In this document: in pieces, positions 26,989 to 34,311 of the stretch
Layout of the letters: every line of letters starts with the position of its first letter
Numbering within the stretch: position 1 is the first letter of the stretch
NCBI RefSeq assembly: GCF_001721645.1
Contig: NZ_CP017141.1
Span: 2,604,001-2,668,000, forward strand
DNA: 64,000 bases
Origin: Pedobacter steynii
Lineage (GTDB): Bacteria > Bacteroidota > Bacteroidia > Sphingobacteriales > Sphingobacteriaceae
Direction of reading: 5' to 3'
Made by a program: the position numbers and the translations under genes
The notes under the pieces: generated by a model
The model's database searches: none
Told to the model about the DNA's origin: nothing
Seen by the model: the letters and a program-made list of their open reading frames with translations, nothing else

Positions 26989-28249
26989 CGATTGGTTAGA
27001 TATAGGAGTTTTAGAAGATTATCTTGATGGTAAGCTGGATGCTAAAACCATGAACAGGGTAGAGCGCGAGGCGCTTGAAGATCCTTTCGTGGCTGAAGCG
27101 CTGGCGGGGCTAAGTGCGTCACCAAAACGCTCTCTGCAATCTATTTCTCTGCTTCAGAAACAATTGCAGGATCGGATTGCTGAACAGCTGGATTCCAAAA
27201 AAACAAAGGTAATTACCTGGCAAAGACTAAGTATTGCCGCAACTGCGGCGGTGTTGTTCATTTCAGTAAGCATCATTTTCTGGATGAAAGAGGCTGCAAA
27301 TCAGAATCAGTTGGCTAAACAGCCTAAATCGGTTGATGTAAGCATTGCACCCGTTGTTCCGGAACCAGTATCTCCTGTTTCCGCAGATGCACTCGCTCAG
27401 TTGAAAACTGCTCCTAAACAGAAGGAAACTGAAACAGAAAAGAGCCCTGTTACCCTTCGTAATGAAGAAGTCGATCGGGCCCTGCGTGCCGCTAAAATAA
27501 ATGCTTATGCGGCGAACCGCACAAAAGTAGCTCCGGTACCCACTGCAGATGCGGCCCCGGAAACACTCAAAGAAGTAGTTGTAGTTGCTTATCCTGTCAC
27601 GCAAAAGAGAGCTGTGACCATGAGTGCTCAGAGCGTCATTGCTCCTGCAGAAACGGTCGCGGTGAATAATGCTGCCGCTGCCAGAACAATGGCAGCTCCT
27701 GTAGGAGGAATAAGTCCTTCAGTGTTGATGGGGAAAGTGACGACAGCAAGTAATGGTGAGCCAATGCCGGGCGTGTTTGTAAAAATAGAAGGGACTAAAT
27801 TAACTGCAGTTACTGACGCAGAGGGAAGGTTCAGAATTTCGGCTGACAGCAGTATAAAAGGTGATAAGATAGTCTTGAATTATTTAGGTTATAACTCAAA
27901 AGTGGTTTCTGCAAAATGGAATGAACCGATGAGCATCCGTTTAGTAGAAAATAATTCGGCATTCGATAAAAAAGATACACCGGATGTCGCTTCTGGTCCT
28001 GATGGAGGTTGGGATAAATGGGCCAGGTATATTCGAAGGAATAATAAATTAAGTAAAGAGCCTTTCCTTAATAGAAAGGTGGAGCTTAGCTTTATCGTTG
28101 GAGCAGATCGCAGGCCGGCAGATGTTAAGGTCCTGAATGGGATTGACGAAGCACATGATCAGGAAGCAAAAAGGTTACTCCTGAATGGCCCTAAATGGAA
28201 GATCCCGTCTAATCCAGCTGAGCGGATCAGCTTTAACATCGTCTTTTAG
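26981..28249 (+). CDS. Membrane-anchored anti-sigma-like protein with CarboxypepD_reg and TonB-C-like domains
   Basis: 422 residues, GTG start at 26981 overlapping the sigma gene by 8 nt. A cytoplasmic N-terminus (1-80; LDIGVLEDYLDGKLD) resembles anti-sigma regions, one membrane segment (about 82-101) follows, then a Pro/Ala-rich periplasmic linker. A short SusC-type motif (EVVVVAYPVTQKR, 198-210) precedes a CarboxypepD_reg domain (about 246-322), and the C-terminus (about 344-422) has the TonB_C pattern: VELSFIVG, ADVKVLNG, LLLNGPKWKIPSNP. The order suggests that a periplasmic signal is passed to the sigma factor. Direct anti-sigma activity is inferred from topology and coupling, as there is no clear zinc-type anti-sigma motif. 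Confidence 0.8.
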   Translation: MNNDWLDIGVLEDYLDGKLDAKTMNRVEREALEDPFVAEALAGLSASPKRSLQSISLLQKQLQDRIAEQLDSKKTKVITWQRLSIAATAAVLFISVSIIFWMKEAANQNQLAKQPKSVDVSIAPVVPEPVSPVSADALAQLKTAPKQKETETEKSPVTLRNEEVDRALRAAKINAYAANRTKVAPVPTADAAPETLKEVVVVAYPVTQKRAVTMSAQSVIAPAETVAVNNAAAARTMAAPVGGISPSVLMGKVTTASNGEPMPGVFVKIEGTKLTAVTDAEGRFRISADSSIKGDKIVLNYLGYNSKVVSAKWNEPMSIRLVENNSAFDKKDTPDVASGPDGGWDKWARYIRRNNKLSKEPFLNRKVELSFIVGADRRPADVKVLNGIDEAHDQEAKRLLLNGPKWKIPSNPAERISFNIVF

Positions 28250-28254
28250 AAAAT

Positions 28255-28287
28255 AAAAAACGGGATCATCAGTTGATCCCGTTTTTT
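28255..28287. terminator. Bidirectional terminator between the anti-sigma-like gene and pit
   Basis: CGGGATCA / TGATCCCG stem with a 5-nt loop, flanked by A-run and T-run extensions that lengthen the helix, between two converging genes. Confidence 0.9.
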
Positions 28288-28309
28288 TATATTTTTTTAA
28301 ATCCTGTTT

Positions 28310-29320
28310 CTAAAAGAACAAATGGATCACTGAGTAAACAATTGCGGCAAGGGTAGCAGATACAGGAATGGTTAATACCCATGCCCATAATAAACTTACT
28401 GTTACACCCCAGCGTACTGCTGATACTCTTTTCAATAAGCCTACACCAACAATAGATCCGGTAATCGTGTGTGTGGTAGAAACCGGTATTCCAAAATGTT
28501 CTGTAATTCCTAAAGTCACCGCACCAGCTGTTTCTGCTGCAACACCTTCAAAGGCATTTACTTTAGTAATTTTTGAACCCATTGTTTTAACGATTTTCCA
28601 TCCTCCACTCATTGTTCCTAATGCAATTGCAGCGTAACAAGAGATTGGAATCCATTCTGGCATTGCATCGCCTGTCTTAAGCACGTTTGCAGCCACCATG
28701 GATACATAGATGATCCCCATTACTTTCTGCGCATCATTACCTCCATGGGTAAAACTTAAGGCTGCAGATGAGATTAATTGTAGCCTTTTGAACCACTTCT
28801 CTGCCACAGAAGGTCTTGCATTCTTAGAGATGTGAAGGATAATAATAGATATAATCACGGAAATTATCATTCCAATTACAGGGGCCAGCACAATAAAGGC
28901 GACCACTTTTAGGATAGGGGCAAGGTTAATAGCCGACATTATTCCGGCCCCAACCGTTGCTGCTTTGGCCATACCAGCACCAGCAAAACCTCCAATAAGG
29001 GTGTGTGATGAACTGGAAGGGATGCCAAACCACCAGGTAAATAGGTTCCATGTGATGGCCGCTAACAGACCAGCGAGGATTACTTCAAGAGTAATGAAGT
29101 TCTCCACAACCGTTTTAGCAATCGTATTGGCCACTTTATGGTCTGTAAAATAAAAATATGCAGCAAAATTGAAGAGCGCTGCCCATAACACTGCCTGGAA
29201 TGGGGATAATACTTTCGTAGATACAATTGTTGCAATTGAGTTTGCGGCATCATGAAAGCCATTAATATAATCGAAGGCAATTGCCAGGACAATTACAACA
29301 ACCAATAAGGTAGTTACCAT
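28310..29320 (-). CDS. pit: PiT-family inorganic phosphate transporter
   Basis: 336-residue inner-membrane cation/phosphate symporter with about ten membrane segments. The two inverted PiT signatures are clear: FDYINGFHDAANSIATIVSTK (written here in part: GFHDAANS) near 17-30 and the second copy SFTHGGNDAQKVMG near the middle. Two further conserved regions, GIPSSSSHTLIGG and GIPVSTTHTITGS, fit the family. It starts 11 nt after the DUF47 stop, in the order DUF47-pit, the usual Bacteroidota arrangement. Pho-box-like repeats precede the operon. Substrate phosphate is well supported; sulfate or arsenate leakage cannot be excluded. Confidence 0.94.
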   Translation of the reverse strand: MVTTLLVVVIVLAIAFDYINGFHDAANSIATIVSTKVLSPFQAVLWAALFNFAAYFYFTDHKVANTIAKTVVENFITLEVILAGLLAAITWNLFTWWFGIPSSSSHTLIGGFAGAGMAKAATVGAGIMSAINLAPILKVVAFIVLAPVIGMIISVIISIIILHISKNARPSVAEKWFKRLQLISSAALSFTHGGNDAQKVMGIIYVSMVAANVLKTGDAMPEWIPISCYAAIALGTMSGGWKIVKTMGSKITKVNAFEGVAAETAGAVTLGITEHFGIPVSTTHTITGSIVGVGLLKRVSAVRWGVTVSLLWAWVLTIPVSATLAAIVYSVIHLFF

Positions 29321-29331
29321 TTTTTGAAGGT

Positions 29332-29973
29332 TTAAGCGTTCTTTACCAAAATAGATTCCAACACATTTGCTGCATCTTCACATTTGTCTGTAGCCATTTC
29401 TAAGGTCTGCAGCACTTCTTTTTGTTTAATTAGTTCAATCGCGTTGGTTTCAAATTCAAACAAACGGGCAATAGCCAGGTTGGTTACATAGTCAGCCTGA
29501 TTCTCACCGCTGTTAATCCTTACACAGGCATCAGCGATAACGCGGATATTTTTGAAGCTCCTTAATTCTTTGATGGCTTTATCCAGATCGGTACACATTT
29601 CTACCAAAAGTTCTGCAAGTTTGATCATTGCATCGCCAATGTTAACAATGTTGTACAACTCGATGTTGCTTGCAGACGCATGAATGTAATCCGCAATGTC
29701 ATCAACAGCACTGGCTAGTGCATGGATGTCTTCCCTGTCAAAAGGAGTAATAAAATTCTTACTTAATTCTAAGAAAATTGAATGAGTAATGTCATCCCCA
29801 ACGTGCTCAAGACGCTCCACCTCTTTGATGTATTCTTTTCTCTTTTCCAGATCAGTTGCGCTTAGGGCAAGCAATAAGGCTTCAGAAATTTTTAATACAT
29901 TACTACCTGCCTGTTCAAACAAGGGCTGGAACTTTTTGTCTCTTGGAGTGAAGAACTTAAAAATGCTATTCAT
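29332..29973 (-). CDS. DUF47 family (PhoU-like) Pit-accessory protein
   Basis: 213-residue, all-helical cytoplasmic protein of the DUF47/PhoU-like family, which accompanies Pit transporters and is thought to regulate them. It starts MNSIFKFFTPRDKKFQPLFEQAG and holds the conserved acidic patches HVGDDITHSIF and ASAVDDIADYIHA, likely metal-binding, and a second copy TDKCEDAANVLE near the C-terminus. It is the first gene of the operon with pit, 11 nt apart. A perfect -7 element is at 30052-30059. Confidence 0.92.
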   Translation of the reverse strand: MNSIFKFFTPRDKKFQPLFEQAGSNVLKISEALLLALSATDLEKRKEYIKEVERLEHVGDDITHSIFLELSKNFITPFDREDIHALASAVDDIADYIHASASNIELYNIVNIGDAMIKLAELLVEMCTDLDKAIKELRSFKNIRVIADACVRINSGENQADYVTNLAIARLFEFETNAIELIKQKEVLQTLEMATDKCEDAANVLESILVKNA

Positions 29974-30051
29974 CTGTTATATTATATTTTGTTTTAATTT
30001 TCAGATGAAACCCGCATGGCGCCTAGCCCATCCTATTTATAAAATATGATA

Positions 30052-30059
30052 CAAAAGTA
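30052..30059 (-). promoter_or_regulatory. -7 element of the DUF47-pit operon
   Basis: On the minus strand TACTTTTG, a perfect TAnnTTTG. It gives a transcript start near 30045 and a leader of about 72 nt. Pho-box-like repeats lie directly upstream. Confidence 0.5.
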
Positions 30060-30068
30060 TGAGTGTAA

Positions 30069-30093
30069 TGTTAAGTTAATGTTAAGTGTTAAG
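30069..30093 (-). promoter_or_regulatory. Pho-box-like direct repeats before DUF47-pit
   Basis: Three plus-strand copies of TGTTAAG at 30069-30075, 30080-30086 and 30087-30093. The first two are 7 bp plus 4 bp AT-rich spacer plus 7 bp, the layout of a PhoB box; the third is adjacent. On the transcribed strand they read CTTAACA, close to TTAACA repeats of PhoP boxes. They sit at about -24 to -48, over the -33 region. Confidence 0.45.
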
Positions 30094-30118
30094 TTATTTT
30101 GAAAAAGCTTTGTTTCTG

Positions 30119-31144
30119 TTAACCAATCTTTTCGAGTGTGAAAGCAAATGTTGTCCCGATCTGCTGAGTACTCCTTACCGAGATGATCTGCTGATGTGCT
30201 TCCAGGATGTGTTTTACTATAGCCAAACCTAATCCGGTACCACCTTCCTGTCTCGAACGGTGCGAGTCTATTCTGTAAAAACGTTCAAATAAACGGGGCA
30301 GGTGCTTTTCTTCAATTCCAATTCCATCATCCGTTACCTCGACCAGGTATTGGTCATGTAATTCGAAAATTTTTATGGCAGTAGAACCATGCTCTTTGCC
30401 ATACTTTATAGAATTCTGGATCAGATTGATCATTACTTGTCTGATTTTCTCCCGATCTGCTCTTACGTAAGCTGGGTGAGTATATTTATCTTTGAACGAG
30501 ATGACAATCTCTTTCGTTTTCGCTTTGTCTTCCAATCCCTCCATTACTTCTTTTGCCAGAAGGACGAAGTCGAATTTGGTATAATTGATTGGAATCTCTC
30601 CGGTTTCCAGCTTGGAAATAGAATCCAGGTCATTAATGAGGTAGCTTAGCCGCTCTACGTTATTCTCTGCTTTTTTTAAAAATTTAGTGGCCATTTCCGG
30701 ATCGTCTGTCAGACAATCCTGTAAAGTCTCTATATAACCCTGTATGGCAAACAGAGGGGTTTTAAATTCATGAGACACGTTGGATAGAAATTCTCTCCGG
30801 AACTGTTCCTGTTTTTTTAGAATATCAATCTCTCTTTTCTTTGCGCCAGCCCATTCTTTCACCTCATGTTCCACATCGTTGATGGGATCAGAGCTGACAT
30901 ATTCTCCTAACGCGTCTTTGAGATCTTTTCCGAGTTTAAGGTTGTGAATGAGCTTGTAAATCAATACAATTTTGGAATAGATATACTTTTCCAGGAGGTA
31001 ATAAAAAACAATGAAACTGGTGATGAAAGCTACTGCAAAAGAAACCAGCATAAAATACCAGCTCTGTTGAAAATAGAAATTCACCAGTCCAATGGAAAGG
31101 CCAACTGCAAAAGCAGCAATGAGTACGAGGACGCTTAACTTCAT
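30119..31144 (-). CDS. PhoR-like sensor histidine kinase
   Basis: 341 residues. Two membrane segments at about 5-23 and 30-50 with a short outside loop, a linker, then HisKA with the phospho-acceptor His125 in SNVSHEFKTP, and a HATPase domain with VTDDGIGI, LFERFYR and GGTGLGLAI. No HAMP or PAS domain is obvious. It shares the layout of small PhoR kinases. It lies directly upstream of DUF47-pit on the same strand, but no response regulator gene accompanies it, so its partner is elsewhere. A link to phosphate sensing is supported only by position and the Pho-like repeats. Confidence 0.88.
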   Translation of the reverse strand: MKLSVLVLIAAFAVGLSIGLVNFYFQQSWYFMLVSFAVAFITSFIVFYYLLEKYIYSKIVLIYKLIHNLKLGKDLKDALGEYVSSDPINDVEHEVKEWAGAKKREIDILKKQEQFRREFLSNVSHEFKTPLFAIQGYIETLQDCLTDDPEMATKFLKKAENNVERLSYLINDLDSISKLETGEIPINYTKFDFVLLAKEVMEGLEDKAKTKEIVISFKDKYTHPAYVRADREKIRQVMINLIQNSIKYGKEHGSTAIKIFELHDQYLVEVTDDGIGIEEKHLPRLFERFYRIDSHRSRQEGGTGLGLAIVKHILEAHQQIISVRSTQQIGTTFAFTLEKIG

Positions 31145-31178
31145 GCAGGCAATTTACAACTTAGATTTAAATTACAGG

Positions 31179-31826
31179 TTAAATTTTCCCCTGCCATTCC
31201 TGATAAAAATGATCCAGATAAAGGAGCATAAAATCATGGCGCTGAATCGCGATTTTTCTTCCACTCTCGGTCTTCATCAGATCTTTCAATTTCAGGAGTT
31301 TTTCATAAAAATGATTGAGAGTAGGTGTGCTGGAGTTTTTATATTCTTCTTTACTCATGTGTAGGTTCGGAGAAATCTCAGGGTCATATAGAACCCGGTT
31401 TTTATAGCCACCATAAGTGAATGCCCTGGCGATCCCAATGGCACCGATCGCATCCAGGCGGTCCGCGTCCTGGACGATATCCAACTCTCTGGACTGAAAA
31501 TTAATTTCCCCAAGACTGGCTTTGTAGCTCAGATTTTTGATGATTTCCTGGACATGACTGATCAGGCCTGGCTCGAGCCCCAGACTGTTTAAGAAATCTC
31601 CGGCTATTCTCGGACCTATTTCTTCATCTCCATCATTGAATTTCGGATCAGCAATGTCATGTAGTAAAGCTGCCAGTGCAACAATTAGTTCATCTCCTTT
31701 TTCCGTTTCATTCAGGTGCTGAGCATTTTTATAGACCCTTTCTATATGAAACCAGTCATGACCTGCTTCAGCACCTTCCAGTGTTTCTTTAACAAAGCTT
31801 ATCGTTCGCTCAATAATTGTATTCAT
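31179..31826 (-). CDS. HD-domain phosphohydrolase
   Basis: 215-residue cytoplasmic metal-dependent phosphohydrolase of the HD superfamily, YedJ-like. Ligands are visible in AGHDWFHIERV, the HD pair in LAALLHDIADPKF, and the Asp in VQDADRLDAIGAIGIARAF. Members act on nucleotides, but the substrate here is not determinable. It is transcribed in the same direction as the kinase gene, with a 34-nt gap. A perfect -7 element (31844-31851) indicates its own promoter. Confidence 0.9.
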   Translation of the reverse strand: MNTIIERTISFVKETLEGAEAGHDWFHIERVYKNAQHLNETEKGDELIVALAALLHDIADPKFNDGDEEIGPRIAGDFLNSLGLEPGLISHVQEIIKNLSYKASLGEINFQSRELDIVQDADRLDAIGAIGIARAFTYGGYKNRVLYDPEISPNLHMSKEEYKNSSTPTLNHFYEKLLKLKDLMKTESGRKIAIQRHDFMLLYLDHFYQEWQGKI

Positions 31827-31843
31827 CAGATTTGCATTTGAAG

Positions 31844-31851
31844 CAAAAGTA
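31844..31851 (-). promoter_or_regulatory. -7 element of the HD-domain gene
   Basis: On the minus strand TACTTTTG, a perfect TAnnTTTG, 17 nt before the ATG at 31826, giving a leader of about 11 nt. Confidence 0.45.
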
Positions 31852-31886
31852 TCTGAATTGATCCTAAAAAAAAATGGTGTGGAGAA

Positions 31887-32147
31887 TTATATCTGGACGA
31901 GCTGTGCTCTGCCAAAGTCTGTAGCCCTGAAATTAATCAGCTGATTCATCTGGACATCCAGAATAACGGAAATCTGATATAAACGTTCCACGGTCAACTT
32001 ACTATGGCCCAATTCAATTTTGCTATAGGCATTCTGGGAAATGTGGAGCTGGGAAGCGAGATAGTCCTGGGTGAGGGCTTTGATTTTCCTCACTTTTTTG
32101 ATATTGCCGGGAATATCCCTGACGTTAATTTCGAAGCGCTCTTTCAT
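31887..32147 (-). CDS. Small XRE-family helix-turn-helix regulator
   Basis: 86 residues, essentially one Xre/Cro-type helix-turn-helix (about 15-70): IKKVRKIKALTQDYLASQLHISQNAYSKIELG, then TVERLYQISVILDV. It is a DNA-binding protein, with no effector domain. A 41-bp palindrome (32158-32198) ends 10 nt before the start codon, which makes autoregulation very likely. Antitoxin function is possible for such small proteins, but no toxin gene is adjacent. It is a single gene between the HD hydrolase and the methyltransferase. Confidence 0.87.
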   Translation of the reverse strand: MKERFEINVRDIPGNIKKVRKIKALTQDYLASQLHISQNAYSKIELGHSKLTVERLYQISVILDVQMNQLINFRATDFGRAQLVQI

Positions 32148-32157
32148 AGTTTGGGAA

Positions 32158-32198
32158 GTTTAGTTTTCGTTTATACAGGGTATAAACGAAAACTAAAC
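32158..32198 (-). promoter_or_regulatory. 41-bp palindromic operator beside the XRE gene
   Basis: Two perfect 19-bp arms (32158-32176 and 32180-32198) surround an AGG centre. Each arm holds two GTTTA/TAAAC half-sites 11 bp apart, four in total, so it can hold two dimers of a repressor such as the adjacent XRE protein. As RNA it would also form a strong hairpin, but it lacks a T-run. Confidence 0.7.
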
Positions 32199-32253
32199 AC
32201 AAATGGATTTCCAAAAAGATAAAAAAAAACGGTTTCTATATGAAATAGTTACA

Positions 32254-33429
32254 TCAGTCCTTTGGTTCCGGTCTTCTTGTGCCATCATACAACTCATATT
32301 CCAGCATTCGGCAATCTAGTTTTCCGTTATAAAATTCTAATTTTCTGGTAGCTTTAAGGCCGATTTTCTTGGCCAGGTCGGGGTTCCCGGTAAAAATATA
32401 ACCGAAATAGCCTTTACACTCCTGCTTCATGAAATCGCCCATTCGCTTATAGGTCAGCTCCAGTTTGGAGTGTACACCCAAACGTTCTCCATATTCCGGA
32501 TTAAACAACACGACTCCTTTACCGCCCTCAGGTACTTTTGTTTCTGCGAAGTCACAAACTTCAAAAGTAATCAGGGTATCTACACCGGCTGTTTTTGCGT
32601 TTTTTCGACTTACATCCACCGCATCTTCGGACAAATCTGTTGCAATAATCTGCAAATCAATATTTTTAATCACCTGGTCTTTCAGAATTCTTCGTTCTGC
32701 GAAAAATACTTCTTCATCATAGCCAAGGACGTGCATAAAGCCGTAATTCATACGGAAGAGCCCGGGTCTTCGGTTAGTGGCAATTAATGCGGCTTCAATG
32801 GCTAGTGTTCCTGAACCACACATCGGGTTCACAAACGGTGATTTCTGGTCCCATTGGCTGCTCATAATTACTCCTGAAGCCAACGCTTCCAACATTGGAG
32901 CTTTTCCGGGAATCTTACGGTAACCGTGTTTTGCCAGTGTTTCTCCGGAAGTATCGATAAATATATCTGCTTCACTATCCTTCCAGTACAAATGAACTAC
33001 TGCTTTATTCGCATCGGAACCAGAATTAGGACGGATTCCCTTTTTGTCTTTGATACGGTCAACAATAGCATCCTTTACCTTTAAATTAGCAAAGAGTGGT
33101 GTCGTAATTGTTGGGTTATCCACATTTGAAGTCACCGAGAAATATCCTGAAAAATCAATCAGCTCTTCCCAGGCCATATCTGCCAGCTCCCGGTACAGTT
33201 CCTCCGGATTATTAGCTTTAAAGCTCTTTAAACAATATAAGATCTGACTGGCACATCTTAAGTTTAAATTTAACTTGATGCATTCAGTAAGGGTAATGTT
33301 TAATTCTACTCCAGTAGGGAAATCCCTAACAATAGTATAACCCAGGGATTTAACCTCTTCCTGTAGATATGGCGATAATCGCTTGTTGCAGGTTAAGATA
33401 ACCTTGCTTTTTGTGTGGAAAACTTGCAT
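32254..33429 (-). CDS. THUMP-domain class I RNA methyltransferase (RlmL/Trm14-like)
   Basis: 391 residues. An N-terminal THUMP RNA-binding domain (about 45-160) is followed by an SAM-dependent Rossmann methyltransferase (about 165-385) with CGSGTLAIEAALIA as the SAM-binding region. The catalytic loop that is usually NPPYG reads NPEYGERLG here, with the second Pro replaced by Glu; the substitution may be usual in Bacteroidota members. Relatives methylate guanine N2 in rRNA (RlmL) or tRNA. The exact target is not determinable. Cytoplasmic; no operon partners. Confidence 0.9.
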   Translation of the reverse strand: MQVFHTKSKVILTCNKRLSPYLQEEVKSLGYTIVRDFPTGVELNITLTECIKLNLNLRCASQILYCLKSFKANNPEELYRELADMAWEELIDFSGYFSVTSNVDNPTITTPLFANLKVKDAIVDRIKDKKGIRPNSGSDANKAVVHLYWKDSEADIFIDTSGETLAKHGYRKIPGKAPMLEALASGVIMSSQWDQKSPFVNPMCGSGTLAIEAALIATNRRPGLFRMNYGFMHVLGYDEEVFFAERRILKDQVIKNIDLQIIATDLSEDAVDVSRKNAKTAGVDTLITFEVCDFAETKVPEGGKGVVLFNPEYGERLGVHSKLELTYKRMGDFMKQECKGYFGYIFTGNPDLAKKIGLKATRKLEFYNGKLDCRMLEYELYDGTRRPEPKD

Positions 33430-33501
33430 AATTTATTGTGCGAAGTTATCAATAAAAATATAGAGATTTGAACTTCGTACGAGAATAAAACAGTATTTGT
33501 T

Positions 33502-33867
33502 ATGGAAATAAAAGGAAAAGTGCATGAAATTGGTGCATTACAACAGGTGAGTGAGACTTTTAAGAAACGTGACCTGATTATAGAATATGCAGAAAACCCT
33601 ACTTATCCTGAATACATCAGGTTCGAGGCTTTACAAGATAAAACAGCTTTATTTGATAGCTTAAAAACTGGTGATGATGTTGAAGTTTCATTTAACTTAC
33701 GTGGTCGTCCATGGACTGACAAAACCGGAAAAACATCTTATTTTAACAGTTTAGTCGTATGGCGTATCAATGCCCTTACTCCAGGAGCTGCAGCTGCAAC
33801 TCCGGCATATGCTCCACCAGCTGACCTGAATAGCGCTCCAGGCGAGGAAGATGATCTTCCTTTCTAA
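33502..33867 (+). CDS. DUF3127 domain protein (OB-fold-like)
   Basis: 121 residues. The DUF3127 domain (about 1-93), MEIKGKVHEIG...FKKRDLIIEY...EYIRFEALQDK...SLKTGDDVEVSFNLRGR...YFNSLVVWRI, looks like an OB-fold related to single-strand DNA-binding proteins. The C-terminal tail (about 94-121) is Ala/Pro-rich and acidic, ending GEEDDLPF, the same kind of tail SSB proteins use to contact partners. Nucleic-acid binding is therefore plausible but not shown. It has its own terminator. Confidence 0.85.
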   Translation: MEIKGKVHEIGALQQVSETFKKRDLIIEYAENPTYPEYIRFEALQDKTALFDSLKTGDDVEVSFNLRGRPWTDKTGKTSYFNSLVVWRINALTPGAAAATPAYAPPADLNSAPGEEDDLPF

Positions 33868-33899
33868 AGATCTTTTTTAAATAAACAAATTGACCAACG

Positions 33900-33928
33900 A
33901 GGCTATCCGATCATTTCGGATAGCCTTT
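33900..33928 (+). terminator. Terminator of the DUF3127 gene
   Basis: AGGCTATCCGA / TCGGATAGCCT perfect 11-bp stem with a 5-nt loop, followed by TTTATTATTT. Confidence 0.8.
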
Positions 33929-34007
33929 ATTATTTGTTTGGTCTGCCTTTACAACATCGTCGGGATGAGCTCGTAATGAATCCGGACTGACTGCATTTTG
34001 CCTCTAT

Positions 34008-34079
34008 AGTGAGTCCACCTTTTTACCGCAAAAACGTGGACTCACTGTGGACTAAGTGTGGACTTACTGTGGATTCAGC
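34008..34079 (+). repeat. Tandem 11-bp repeats with an inverted copy
   Basis: Four direct copies of an 11-bp unit start at 34036, 34047, 34058 and 34069: GTGGACTCACT, GTGGACTAAGT, GTGGACTTACT and GTGGATTCAGC. An inverted copy AGTGAGTCCAC sits at 34008-34018, pairing perfectly with the first direct copy. The period equals about one helical turn, typical for operator arrays. Confidence 0.75.
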
Positions 34080-34249
34080 TCAGGCGCATATCACAATATC
34101 CTACTGGTTTGCCTTTATACTTTAATATCAGTGATTTTTTCGGCAATATGTCTTATTGCGGGCCTTACTTTCAATTTCTCAATCCGGTTGTTTTATATCA
34201 TTTTTCCAGGTATTTGTGTTAAATTGTTTTTCTCTACAGCAAAATCCGG

Positions 34250-34266
34250 TGTTAAAAAGTGTTAAA
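34250..34266 (+). promoter_or_regulatory. TGTTAAA box pair before the RprX-like operon
   Basis: Two TGTTAAA copies (34250-34256, 34260-34266) with a 10-bp period, plus a third at 34217-34223. The same 10-bp-spaced unit recurs at 40469-40495 and 45425-45441. Confidence 0.5.
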
Positions 34267-34311
34267 TAAGCACTTTTGTAGGAATCCTTATTTATTTTTG
34301 AATATCCTGTA

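Larger units (their letters stand above)
33868..34311 (+). other. 444-nt intergenic region before the RprX-like kinase
   Basis: No convincing gene in this gap; the 69-residue frame at 34056-34265 has no family likeness and overlaps the repeats. It holds the DUF3127 terminator, an inverted repeat and four tandem 11-bp repeats (34008-34079), a third TGTTAAA copy at 34217, two 10-bp-spaced TGTTAAA boxes (34250-34266), and a near-consensus -7 box CACTTTTG at 34271-34278. Confidence 0.6.

Noticed and set aside
34056..34265. 69-residue plus-strand frame in the intergenic region before the RprX-like kinase
   Set aside because: Begins inside the 11-bp repeats and runs through the TGTTAAA boxes; hydrophobic by AT-rich composition.
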